This document shows, in pieces, positions 4,301-11,320 of a stretch of DNA of 14,699 nucleotides. The number at the start of each line of letters is the position of its first letter. Positions within the stretch are counted from its first letter, which is position 1. The notes under the pieces were generated by a model. It was not told the DNA's origin. It ran no database searches and worked only from the letters and a program-made list of their open reading frames with translations. The DNA comes from Deltaproteobacteria bacterium (GTDB lineage: Bacteria > Desulfobacterota_B > Binatia > Bin18): the NCBI GenBank assembly GCA_012271025.1, contig JAAXHF010000422.1:1-14699 (forward strand). Direction: 5' to 3'. The position numbers were made by a program, and so were the translations under genes.

Positions 4301-6919
4301 ATGCAAGCGATAAAACAGGCGAGCGAAAGGAAGAGCGCGCTCAGGTTCTGGAACGGAGCGCTGGGGATAAAAGCAAAGAGGAATACACCTCGCATCCGAC
4401 AACCACTGACCGGCGTGACCCTGTGGGGCATCGCGGTCGGCGTGATGCTGGTCCTGATCGGGCGGGTGGCCTTTGCACACGAAATGGGCGCCCCCCTGCC
4501 GAACCCAACCTGTTCCGGGCTGCCTGCGGATGCCTTTTTTACTGGCGATCCAACGAACGCGACTGATGACACGACCGGCTTGAATACGGCCGATGTTGGG
4601 GGGTATGACACGACCGGCGCCCTCCTGGTGCCGAAAGTGGGAGATGAGAACACGGCGAATTCCGGGCACAGCAATTTTCGCTACGGCAAGATCACCGTGC
4701 CCGCGTTGACCGCAGGGAAACTGGCCATTACGGTCGGGGCGGGCAGCCCCGCCCAACCCACCGACGCGGTGCTGTGTGTACGGGAGAGTACCACACCGGT
4801 GGGGACCAGTCGCACGATGTATACGGCGGCCCATGCCAGCGCCGACAGTGCGGCGCAGGCGGCACGGACGGCGGCTGACGCGGCGGGAGCCGTGGATGCG
4901 GATGCCGACCCGGCCCCGACCACGGAAGAGATGCAAACCGCCGTGAGCGCCGCCCGCGCCGCCCTGGTCGCGGTGGAAGCGGCAATGAATGCTGTCAATG
5001 AGATCGATGGCGTGACCGCGATTACCACGGAACTCGCCACGGTGGATACGGCCATTACTGCCCTCGATGCCCTCGACCCTGAGGCTACGGGCTATCTCGC
5101 GGCTGCGGAGACCGCGCTCAACGGCACTGGTGGGGCGGAGGGAGCGCTCGACGCCGCTGCCACGATCATTGGAGCGACCATCGTCGCGCAACATATGGGA
5201 GTGATGCTGACCACGTATCTCGACGCGGGCACCACGGAATATGTGCTCGTGCTGGCCCACGGCGATGACACCCTTGAGAATGTGGAGTTCACTTTCGAGG
5301 GACTCATGGGCGCGGATGGGCTGGAACGAGTGATCGGGAAAGCCGATTCCCCCAAAAATTATACGTTCACCACCAATGTGGCCGGCCTGTTCATGGGCGA
5401 CACCACGGGGCGGGCCGTGATGGGCACGCTACATCAAGGAACGGATAATACTGGGGATGTGGTAGGCGTGAATACGGGCGAGGGCAAAGTCATGATCACC
5501 GCGCCCCTGGCGGCTGCTTCGCACTTCCTGGAGATTACGGATGAGAACGCCGGTGGCGGGTCCGTCATGCTCAGCGCCTGGTTTCGTCCTTCAATGGCGT
5601 GGAACCGGAGCGCGAATGCGAATTGGGCGCAGGAGGTCGAGGCGGGACAGACCGTGTATTATCAGTTTTCTCTCACGAGTCCGGAAGTGCCGACGCTCTC
5701 CGCCACAGCGGACCGCACAAATCCCGCCGACACCCGGGCCACGCTGTACTCGAAAAACGGGCAGGTCGGGATGAGTATGGACAAGCCGGGTGGCATGGAT
5801 TTCGAGATCATGCTGCCCGCCCTGAGTGGCGCGTATATTGTGGCCGTGCAAGGCGATACGCCCCAGGAGAAGGGGGAATATATCCTGATGAGCGAGGCGG
5901 TGACCGCTAATCTGCTTACGATTCCCGTCGCCGCCACGACTCCCCCCCCAACGGCAAACGAGACCACCTATTACGTCTTTGATGTTGCGCAAGGCGGGGG
6001 CTGGCTGCACGTGAAAGTCACGGGGGCAACAGGGGGGGCAGACGACGAAAAGACCGATGCCGAGCTCTCGGCCAACGGCCAGCGGGTCGGTGGGGTGTCG
6101 AACATGGGCCATGCGAACTTTGCGACCCAGGTCATGGCTGGGACCCATCTGTTGAAAATCACCACCACCGCCGCTTCCCCGCCCGCCCTGGCTGTGGGGT
6201 TCATCGAGCAGGTGGCGTTCACCAATCAGGCGCCGACGGCTCCGCCCGTTGACCTCGAGCTGTTAGGCATGGCGTGTGAGGCGGATGAGCGCTTTGTCTT
6301 GGCGTCCACTCCGCCGACTGAGCAGGCGTGTCGAGACGCCCATCCTGGTCTCCTGCGGACGGCGGGCGACGGCGGCACTGGCGGCGGCACTGGCGGCGGC
6401 GGTGGTGGCGGCGGTGGGAGCACCACGCGGCCAGACCCTGCTCCCCTCGGCTACATTGAAGACCCGAGCGGCGTCCGTAGCGGTCTCAGCATGATCCGTG
6501 GATGGATATGCGAAGCACCGGATCAGGTACGTGTCCACGTCTTCGACTCGGACGGTGAGCGGGTGCTGAACCTCCGCGCCGCCTACGGGACCACCCGAGG
6601 GGATACGCGCAGCCGATGCGGTCGGAGCAATACCGGCTTCGGGCTGACGTATAACTTCAACCTCCTGGACGAGGGAATGTATACGGTGCAGGTCTTGGCG
6701 GACGGAAACCAGATCGGTCTGGGTGGTCAGTCACAGACCAACAGGTTTGAGGTGGTCCACCTCAGCGACAGCGAGTTCCTGACCGACGTGGACGCTGAGT
6801 GCGTTGTCCCGGACTTCCCGGAAGACGGGTACGAAACCTCGCTGGAGTGGGAAGAGAGCCTCCAGAACTTCGTGATCGGTGGAGTGATGGAGATGGAGGA
6901 AGAGGAAGCACAGCAGTAA
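4301..6919 (+). CDS. Large secreted surface protein with PPC-like beta modules and a conserved C-terminal module
   Basis: An 872-residue exported protein. The ATG at 4301 has AAGGAGG 9 nt upstream. A long N-region is followed by a Sec signal (GVTLWGIAVGVMLVLIGRVA, cleavage probably after AFA near residue 60). An Ala-rich helical insertion (about 177-295) follows a first beta region. Several beta-rich modules follow; 445-530 and 549-635 resemble bacterial pre-peptidase C-terminal (PPC) folds (VYYQFSLTS ... GAYIVAVQGD; TYYVFDVAQ ... GTHLLKITT). A pure Gly/Thr/Asp linker (about 689-707) leads to a C-terminal module (about 712-865) with RGWIC, YGTTRGDTRSRCGRS, GFGLTYNFNLLDEG and LQNFVIGG. I recognise this module as recurring in uncultured-bacterial secreted proteins, with no known function. 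The end is acidic (EMEEEEAQQ). No enzyme motif and no anchor are visible. It probably acts outside the cytoplasm, in adhesion, matrix or as a protease substrate. Confidence 0.8.
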   Translation: MQAIKQASERKSALRFWNGALGIKAKRNTPRIRQPLTGVTLWGIAVGVMLVLIGRVAFAHEMGAPLPNPTCSGLPADAFFTGDPTNATDDTTGLNTADVGGYDTTGALLVPKVGDENTANSGHSNFRYGKITVPALTAGKLAITVGAGSPAQPTDAVLCVRESTTPVGTSRTMYTAAHASADSAAQAARTAADAAGAVDADADPAPTTEEMQTAVSAARAALVAVEAAMNAVNEIDGVTAITTELATVDTAITALDALDPEATGYLAAAETALNGTGGAEGALDAAATIIGATIVAQHMGVMLTTYLDAGTTEYVLVLAHGDDTLENVEFTFEGLMGADGLERVIGKADSPKNYTFTTNVAGLFMGDTTGRAVMGTLHQGTDNTGDVVGVNTGEGKVMITAPLAAASHFLEITDENAGGGSVMLSAWFRPSMAWNRSANANWAQEVEAGQTVYYQFSLTSPEVPTLSATADRTNPADTRATLYSKNGQVGMSMDKPGGMDFEIMLPALSGAYIVAVQGDTPQEKGEYILMSEAVTANLLTIPVAATTPPPTANETTYYVFDVAQGGGWLHVKVTGATGGADDEKTDAELSANGQRVGGVSNMGHANFATQVMAGTHLLKITTTAASPPALAVGFIEQVAFTNQAPTAPPVDLELLGMACEADERFVLASTPPTEQACRDAHPGLLRTAGDGGTGGGTGGGGGGGGGSTTRPDPAPLGYIEDPSGVRSGLSMIRGWICEAPDQVRVHVFDSDGERVLNLRAAYGTTRGDTRSRCGRSNTGFGLTYNFNLLDEGMYTVQVLADGNQIGLGGQSQTNRFEVVHLSDSEFLTDVDAECVVPDFPEDGYETSLEWEESLQNFVIGGVMEMEEEEAQQ
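6365..6420 (+). repeat. GGC-rich microsatellite encoding a polyglycine linker
   Basis: Repeats of GGCGGC with ACT interruptions encode about 18 Gly/Thr residues joining the PPC-like part to the C-terminal module of the surface protein. It is a likely flexible hinge and a site prone to length change by slippage. Confidence 0.85.
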
Positions 6920-6949
6920 GGCCGCACCGGTCATGTGAGCGGTCTGTAG

Positions 6950-6982
6950 AAGCGGGCTGTGCCTCCGGGCGCAGCCCGCTTT
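6950..6982 (+). terminator. Hairpin after the surface-protein gene
   Basis: AAGCGGGCTG (6950-6959) and CAGCCCGCTT (6972-6981) form a perfect 10-bp stem with a 12-nt loop, 31 bp after the stop codon. The following T-run is short (TTG), so termination may be partial and allow read-through into the small gene at 6999. Confidence 0.6.
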
Positions 6983-6998
6983 GCTATGGGAAGATCGT

Positions 6999-7121
6999 AT
7001 GTGGGAAGACTGGCGAAAAGATTACTACGTCACGCGCTATGCCCTGCGCCACGTCTGGTACTGGCTCCTGATTTTGGGTGGAGCGGTCGCCGTCGCAGCG
7101 CTGTCGGTGTTCGTGTTTTGA
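6999..7121 (+). CDS. Small single-span membrane protein (40 residues)
   Basis: The ATG at 6999 opens MWEDWRKDYYVTRYALRHVW, followed by a hydrophobic segment (YWLLILGGAVAVAALSVFVF) that reaches the C-terminus at the TGA 7119-7121. GGGAAG about 6 nt upstream is a usable ribosome site. The design is an amphipathic, aromatic and charged cytoplasmic head with one C-terminal transmembrane helix. It lies 10 bp before the metalloprotease gene and after the surface-protein terminator, so it is probably co-translated with the protease. No family is recognised; it could be a membrane anchor or partner for the exported proteins. Being short, it could also be chance, but codon use and position favour a real gene. 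Confidence 0.55.
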   Translation: MWEDWRKDYYVTRYALRHVWYWLLILGGAVAVAALSVFVF

Positions 7122-7131
7122 GGGGGCGGCT

Positions 7132-7809
7132 ATGCGCTGGGTAGGGGGTATGCTCCTGGTGGTTGCGTGCGTCACGCCGGCGCACGCCTGGTCTATTCTG
7201 GACGTGTTGCCGTTTCCCTCGGGGCGGGCGACCGTGGTGGCCTGGCGGTTCTGTTTGACCGAGGATTGCGTGTTGTTCTGTCCCGATCTGGCCTGCCAGA
7301 TTGCGAACGATGTTGCCTGGCAGAGCGTCATCCGCCGCGCTGCGCACGCCTGGAACCAGGCTGGAGCGGACTTTCATTTTACGGTCCGCGACGTGACCGA
7401 GGAAGATTTTCTGGAGGTCTGCCAGCCGCCTAGTGGGGAGGTGTTCGTCTACGTCACCGGAGGTGAGACGGTCTGCGCCAACGATCCGCCACTTGGACAG
7501 GTGCATGCGCAGATGGTGTACGCGGAGACGGGTGGTGTCCGCGTCTATGTCAATGCTGCGATCCCCGAGCACCTGGAGTTCCCCGAGGGCGTGGCGTTTC
7601 GGCTGGTGCTCCATGAACTCGGCCATGCGGTCGGCCTCGACCACCCGGATGAAGTCGGCCAAGACCTCCCGGCCGTGATGAATAGCCGTGTCGTCCATGG
7701 CGTACTTCAGCCGGACGATCTGGCCGGCATTGCGGTGCTGTATGGCCGAAAGCAACACGCTTCTACCGGAGAGATAAAGGCGTGTAATGGTGACGTGGCT
7801 AGACGGTAA
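7132..7809 (+). CDS. Secreted matrixin-type zinc metalloprotease
   Basis: A 225-residue exported endopeptidase. The ATG at 7132 was chosen over an upstream in-frame one because it directly opens a Sec signal peptide (MRWVGGMLLVVACVTPAHA, cleavage before W20) and follows GAGGGGGCGG. The metzincin motif HELGHAVGLDH is at residues 161-171: three zinc histidines and the catalytic Glu162. A Met-turn candidate VMNS is at about 182-185, with the expected spacing. The N-terminal part carries a CxxxxC-like cysteine cluster (FCLTEDCVLFCPDLACQ) and two later Cys, likely disulfides. The middle has AAHAWNQAGADFHFTV, the usual matrixin helix-strand entry. There is no long propeptide or cysteine switch, so latency control differs from animal MMPs. 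It follows the 40-residue membrane gene; its substrate may be the neighbouring surface protein, which is inference. Confidence 0.88.
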   Translation: MRWVGGMLLVVACVTPAHAWSILDVLPFPSGRATVVAWRFCLTEDCVLFCPDLACQIANDVAWQSVIRRAAHAWNQAGADFHFTVRDVTEEDFLEVCQPPSGEVFVYVTGGETVCANDPPLGQVHAQMVYAETGGVRVYVNAAIPEHLEFPEGVAFRLVLHELGHAVGLDHPDEVGQDLPAVMNSRVVHGVLQPDDLAGIAVLYGRKQHASTGEIKACNGDVARR

Positions 7810-7864
7810 GAGCGCCAGGGACGGCACCCCGAAAGCGGGCGCGACGGACTCTTTCTTTTTCTCA

Positions 7865-7901
7865 CTGAACGAGGAGTCTGAGCAGCCGCCGTTCAGACTC
7901 C
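7865..7901 (+). terminator. Two overlapping hairpins after the metalloprotease gene
   Basis: GGAGTCTGA (7873-7881) pairs perfectly with TCAGACTCC (7893-7901). CTGAACG (7865-7871) can instead pair with CGTTCAG (7890-7896). The two share bases and exclude each other. There is no T-run after either, so a terminator role 55-90 bp after the stop is only a suggestion. Confidence 0.3.
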
Positions 7902-7935
7902 GTCCGCTGGTACACCATCCAAGGCTTGTGCTGTT

Positions 7936-8014
7936 TCACACCCCCTCGAACAGCGCCCGGACGTGGGGTTCGGGCAGTGGCCGGGTCGCCTTGGAGACGA
8001 TGATGGTGAACACC
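7936..8014 (-). pseudogene. Detached copy of the 3' end of an SSS symporter gene (direct repeat, distal copy)
   Basis: These 79 bp match 8649-8727 at 76 positions in the same orientation and read, on the minus strand, the symporter tail VFTIIVSKATRPLPEPHVRA then LFEGV and a stop. The three differences are silent: TGA for TAA, GGG for GGC (Gly), CCA for CCG (Pro). Silent-only change shows the copy diverged as part of a working gene rather than decaying in place. Similarity ends abruptly at 8014/8015, 27 bp beyond the toxin stop. Confidence 0.85.
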
Positions 8015-8040
8015 TCTCGGGCTCTTCGTGTGGCGGGATA

Positions 8041-8334
8041 TTACGGGTCACGTACTTCTCGGCTGTGCCAGACGCGAATAATCACAGGCGTATCGTCATC
8101 CTCCAGCATGTAGCGCAGGACATACGCACTCGACGCGAACGGAATGAACAGCTCTCGCCGTTGGGTCTGGTCCGGCATCGGACGACCCAGACGCGGCGAG
8201 GTCATCAGCAGGTCGGCTCCGTCAAGAATGGTCTGGGCGGCACGGGTGGCCGCCACGGGATTTCTCTCCCGGAGAAACGCAAACAGGCGCTCCAGGTCGT
8301 CCAGCGCTTCCGGCAGCCACTTTAGCTCGGCCAT
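8041..8334 (-). CDS. parE: ParE/RelE-superfamily toxin
   Basis: A 97-residue protein starting MAELKWLPEALDDLERLFAF. It shows the ParE/RelE layout: two N-terminal helices with DLERLFAFLRERNP and AATRAAQTILDGADLL, a loop PRLGRPMPDQTQRRELFIPF, and the strand pair YVLRYMLEDDDTPVIIRVWHS ending in a basic tail. In this superfamily ParE members poison DNA gyrase and RelE members cleave mRNA; the RRE(L) and VWHSRE features favour ParE, but the target is not certain. Its ATG overlaps the antitoxin's last 13 bases, the standard antitoxin-first arrangement. Transcription comes from the antitoxin promoter. Confidence 0.85.
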   Translation of the reverse strand: MAELKWLPEALDDLERLFAFLRERNPVAATRAAQTILDGADLLMTSPRLGRPMPDQTQRRELFIPFASSAYVLRYMLEDDDTPVIIRVWHSREVRDP

Positions 8335-8588
8335 GGGCTTGTCTTGCCCTGAGCCGTATCACGCAACCACTTGGTTACGGTCTCATGAGGCACGGCCTCG
8401 CCGGTGAGCTGATAGGTCTCCCATCTGGCCATATCCTCCTGCTTTTCCTGCTCGTATCGCTCCTCCCGGTCGAGATACTCCAGAATGGCCGTGCGCATGA
8501 GCCAATGCGGGGACCGCTCGCGCTGCTCGCCGAGCCGTTTGAGGCGTAGGCGAGTGTGTTCGTCAAGTTTGATGCCTGTTGCAGCCAT
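8322..8588 (-). CDS. parD: Ribbon-helix-helix antitoxin (CopG/ParD type)
   Basis: An 88-residue protein. The ATG at 8588 (MAATGIKLDEHTRLRLKRLG) has AAGGAG 7 nt upstream and is preferred to an in-frame ATG 54 bp further up. Residues about 4-45 form a ribbon-helix-helix: the strand GIKLDEHTRLRL, then LGEQRERSPHWLMRTAILEYL. This dimeric fold binds the operator, and the C-terminal acidic/helical tail (about 46-88, REERYEQEKQEDMARWETYQ and beyond) would wrap and neutralise the toxin. The overlapping toxin gene and the short intergenic promoter fit an autoregulated type II module. The cassette sits between two copies of the symporter 3' end. Assignment as the antitoxin is strong; the family name ParD is by analogy. 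Confidence 0.85.
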   Translation of the reverse strand: MAATGIKLDEHTRLRLKRLGEQRERSPHWLMRTAILEYLDREERYEQEKQEDMARWETYQLTGEAVPHETVTKWLRDTAQGKTSPWPS

Positions 8589-8601
8589 AGCAGTTCTCCT
8601 T

Positions 8602-8638
8602 GTCGCCAAAGAGTATGACCTGTTGCGACTTTTTACAA
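8602..8638 (-). promoter_or_regulatory. Promoter/operator region of the toxin-antitoxin cassette
   Basis: On the minus strand TTGTAA (8633-8638) and TACTCT (8610-8615) are spaced by 17 bp, ending about 22 bp before the antitoxin ATG. A short dyad GTCGC (8602-8606)/GCGAC (8625-8629) spans the -10 region and may be the RHH operator. Box quality is moderate. Confidence 0.4.
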
Positions 8639-8648
8639 CCACGTTGGC

Positions 8649-8727
8649 TTACACGCCCTCGAACAGCGCCCGGACGTGGGGTTCGGGCAGCGGCCGGGTC
8701 GCCTTGGAGACGATGATGGTGAACACC
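8649..8727 (-). repeat. 79-bp direct repeat, proximal copy (3' end of symporter 2)
   Basis: This is the intact 3' end of symporter copy 2, matched by 7936-8014 with three silent differences. The two copies bracket a 634-bp segment that holds only the toxin-antitoxin module and its promoter. Confidence 0.85.
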
Positions 8728-10226
8728 ACCGAGGTCAGGCCGGCAATGGCCGAACAGGAGAACGGATTGACGCCCTCCAGGTACAGCCAGGCGACCACGT
8801 CGTGCAGCACCCCAGGTGCAAACCAGGCCGGGTTGAGCAGCTGGGCGTGCAGGACCAGAAAGCTGATAAAGCCGCTGACCAGACCGGCATACGCCCCGGC
8901 CCGGGTGACCCCGCGCCACAGGGTCCCAAAGACCAGCGAACCGGCAAAGGCCGACATGATGCCGCCGGTCCCGATCCAGACAATCAGTACGACGTTGGTA
9001 TCAACCCAGGCCCAGGCGATGGCCGCACACAGGACGAGAATGACCACCGTGGCTACGCGGCTGATGTATAAGACCTGGCGGTCGAGTTGCGCCTCGCTGG
9101 GTGGATGCTTCAACCGCGGCGCGATGGTCCGCCGGTAGAGATCGTTGGCAATCGTCTGTGACGAAGACACGACCAGCCCGTCGGCCGTGGACATGATGGC
9201 GGCCAACACGCCGACCCCGACGAGTGCCGCCAGCCAGGTCGGAAACAGCTCGATGAAGAGCATCGGCAGGGCGTGGTTTGAGGTCGCGCCCTCGGCAAAC
9301 AGGGCGGTGCCCATCAGCGCCCGGGCCAGCAGCCCGCCCAGGGTCAGCATGGCCAGGATAAGGATGAAAATCATCGTGAAGGACAGAAAACGGCTCTGGT
9401 CTGCGCTCTCCTTCAGGGCCCACAGCTTGTTACCCAGGTGGGGCAGGACGCCCAGCGGAATGAGCGAGATTACCAGCGAGACAATCGACCACCAGGAGTG
9501 ATAGAGCGGGGTTTTGGTGTTGAGGACGCCAACCAGGTGTTCGTCCTGGGCGGCCAGGTTATCGACCAGCCCCAGGAAGCCGCTCCTGGCCGACTCGCCC
9601 AGCTCCAGGCCAAAGCCGACCAGAAACAGGACCATGACCACTACGGCGACCAGCAGCATCATGCAGGCCTGCACCCCGTCGGCGATGATGTCGGCGTGCG
9701 CTCCGCCCAACACCACGTAAATCAACAGCACGGTGGTGGTGATGATCAATGCCCACATCGGCGGCATGCCCAGCAGAATCTCGAACATGACCAGGCCCGA
9801 CACGAGCTGTCCGGCCAGATAGAAACACAGGAGCAGGGAGAACAGCGATACCAGCACCCGAATGCCCTCGGACTGGTAGCGGTCACCCAGATACTCGGGG
9901 ATGGAACGGTTGCCGAAGCGATGCCCGGACTGGGTAATCAGGCGCATGGTCAGCAGCATGCCCAACCCGAGGCCGACCGGGGTCAGAAAGACGGCCCACA
10001 TGGTGGTCAGTCCCCAGGTGTAGCTCAGGCCCGGCATGCCCAGGAAGGTGGCCCCGCTGACGGTGGTGGCGGAAAACGCCAGGGCCAGGAACAGCGGGCC
10101 GTAGGAGCTGCGCGCGGTGGCAAAGTCGTCGGCGTGTTTGACCCGACGCTGGGCTAACACCCCGATGGTCAACATGCCGCCGATATAGATGACGAGGAAA
10201 AACCACGACCAAGTAACGAGTGTCAT
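8649..10226 (-). CDS. Sodium:solute symporter family (SSS) permease, copy 2
   Basis: A 525-residue inner-membrane Na+-coupled transporter, paralogous over its whole length to copy 1. It shares the SSS core RRVKHADDFATARSSYGP, SGATFLGMPGLSYTWGL, NRSIPEYLGDRYQSEGIRVL and the STADGLVVSSSQTIANDLYR motif, in about 13 membrane segments. The ATG at 10226 was chosen over upstream in-frame ATGs (10307, 10259) because it aligns with copy 1 (MTL-x-TWSW) and because the extension is hydrophilic and covers a GC-rich palindrome. Differences cluster in loops, for example ELGESARSGFLGLVDNLAAQ against the shorter loop of copy 1, and in the last helices, so the substrates may differ. The terminal 79 bp recur beyond the toxin-antitoxin cassette. 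No strong ribosome site is seen. Substrate unknown. Confidence 0.9.
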   Translation of the reverse strand: MTLVTWSWFFLVIYIGGMLTIGVLAQRRVKHADDFATARSSYGPLFLALAFSATTVSGATFLGMPGLSYTWGLTTMWAVFLTPVGLGLGMLLTMRLITQSGHRFGNRSIPEYLGDRYQSEGIRVLVSLFSLLLCFYLAGQLVSGLVMFEILLGMPPMWALIITTTVLLIYVVLGGAHADIIADGVQACMMLLVAVVVMVLFLVGFGLELGESARSGFLGLVDNLAAQDEHLVGVLNTKTPLYHSWWSIVSLVISLIPLGVLPHLGNKLWALKESADQSRFLSFTMIFILILAMLTLGGLLARALMGTALFAEGATSNHALPMLFIELFPTWLAALVGVGVLAAIMSTADGLVVSSSQTIANDLYRRTIAPRLKHPPSEAQLDRQVLYISRVATVVILVLCAAIAWAWVDTNVVLIVWIGTGGIMSAFAGSLVFGTLWRGVTRAGAYAGLVSGFISFLVLHAQLLNPAWFAPGVLHDVVAWLYLEGVNPFSCSAIAGLTSVVFTIIVSKATRPLPEPHVRALFEGV

Positions 10227-10234
10227 ACGCGTCG

Positions 10235-10255
10235 AGCCGGCCTGTTGCCCGGCCG
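10235..10255. repeat. GC-rich palindrome upstream of symporter 2
   Basis: GCCGGCC and GGCCGGC arms lie around a short loop 10-30 bp before the symporter ATG. In the mRNA leader this would form a stable hairpin near the ribosome site and could reduce translation. Exact borders are approximate. Confidence 0.35.
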
Positions 10256-10341
10256 GCATTCCTTTCTGTGGTGGGGACACCCCCAGCCTCGGCCCCATCC
10301 ATGGCATAGCGTCCGTGTCAGTTCAACGGGTGGGAGACGGC

Positions 10342-10370
10342 TTGACCAGGTAAAACGGGACTTTTAGGAT
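10342..10370 (+). promoter_or_regulatory. Promoter of the M15-type peptidase gene
   Basis: TTGACC (10342-10347) and TAGGAT (10365-10370) are separated by 17 bp, placing the start near 10377, with AGGGGG at 10394-10399 as ribosome site before ATG 10405. The 178-bp space between the divergent symporter 2 and this gene holds nothing else recognisable. Confidence 0.5.
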
Positions 10371-10404
10371 TTGAGGCCGACATTCTGGTCAACAGGGGGC
10401 GGAA

Positions 10405-11310
10405 ATGGCTCGGTGGAGTGTGGTGGTGATCGGTGTGTGTCTGGTGTCGATGGGGGGCCTCGGCCGGGCCGAGGAGGGACAGCCCCCGGGTCGGTATTTC
10501 CTGAGCGGTGACGGGCTGCTTGAGCTGTCAAACGCCAAGAATGGTCGCGCGGCAAAACTGCGCTATCGTTTGCCGGACGGGTCGTACCCCCAGCAGGCGC
10601 GGCGGCAAATCGACCGGATTTTTGGTCTGCCAGCGTCTGCCGATGACCACATCTCCCTGCGTTTCATCGCCTTCCTCGACTATTTTGAAGACCGTTTTCA
10701 GCGGCCGGTCCGCATCATCTCGGGCTACCGCAGCCCGGCCTATAATGCCCAGTTGCGCAAACGGGGCGCGACCGCAGCGCGGACCAGCCTGCACATGGAG
10801 GGCATGGCTGCGGATATCGAGGTCGGTAAACACCTCGCTGCCCGGGCCTTCGAGATCATTAAGGACCTCAACTGCTGCGGGGTGGGCTATTATCACGGCA
10901 GCTCGCTGCACGTGGATACCGGCCCGGCCCGGTATTGGGACGCAAGCTCGTCCAAGGTCAGAACCACTATCTCGGACCACAACAAACGCATCATGCTGCG
11001 GACGGACAAGGACATCTACCTGTCCGGCGAAACCGTCCGGCTCCGTCTGGCCCGCGTCACCGATTATCCGTTCGGTGTGGTCTCGGGCTTTGCCTTTGTG
11101 CGCCAGGGACACGTGGTCCGCAGATTTTCCTTGAACGGCGATTCCAGTGCCTGCCTGGCTGTTCGGGATCCCCGCGACAAAGTCCTGCGCTGGACTCTCC
11201 CAGAAGATGTGCGTGCCGACGAGCCGCTCCGTATTCGGCTCGACTTTTGTGACAAGCGGCTCCCGCACATGCCGGAGCGGGTCGAGTCGAATCCGATTGT
11301 TGTTCGCTGA
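10405..11310 (+). CDS. Exported M15/DUF882-type (YcbK-like) murein peptidase
   Basis: A 301-residue protein with a Sec signal peptide (MARWSVVVIGVCLVSMGGLG, cleavage after GRA). Residues about 48-180 form a D-Ala-D-Ala carboxypeptidase-type zinc fold of the M15A/DUF882 group: SGYRSPAYN at about 106-114, SLHMEGMAADIE with zinc ligands H130 and D137, and SSLHVDTG with H169 as third ligand and D171 nearby. The family cleaves or trims peptidoglycan cross-links in the periplasm. After RYWDASSS a second, beta-rich domain follows (about 195-301: RTDKDIYLSGETVRLRL and LRWTLPEDV), absent from typical ~180-residue YcbK proteins. It may be a substrate- or wall-binding domain. The gene stands alone between divergent symporter 2 and the catabolic cassette, with its own promoter. 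The catalytic family is well supported; precise bond specificity is not. Confidence 0.85.
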   Translation: MARWSVVVIGVCLVSMGGLGRAEEGQPPGRYFLSGDGLLELSNAKNGRAAKLRYRLPDGSYPQQARRQIDRIFGLPASADDHISLRFIAFLDYFEDRFQRPVRIISGYRSPAYNAQLRKRGATAARTSLHMEGMAADIEVGKHLAARAFEIIKDLNCCGVGYYHGSSLHVDTGPARYWDASSSKVRTTISDHNKRIMLRTDKDIYLSGETVRLRLARVTDYPFGVVSGFAFVRQGHVVRRFSLNGDSSACLAVRDPRDKVLRWTLPEDVRADEPLRIRLDFCDKRLPHMPERVESNPIVVR

Positions 11311-11320
11311 GCCATTCCTG

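Noticed and set aside
4223..5260. 345-residue minus-strand frame opposite the surface-protein gene
   Set aside because: The product is rich in R, G and H without motifs, and the plus strand has a strong ribosome site, signal peptide and modular protein over the same bases.
6365..6420. Possible CRISPR or other short-repeat array
   Set aside because: The GGC-rich repeats have no spacers and are in frame as a polyglycine linker of a coding sequence.
7030..7827. 265-residue minus-strand frame opposite the metalloprotease
   Set aside because: The protease has a signal peptide and a full HExxHxxGxxH motif on the plus strand; the antisense product shows no family features.
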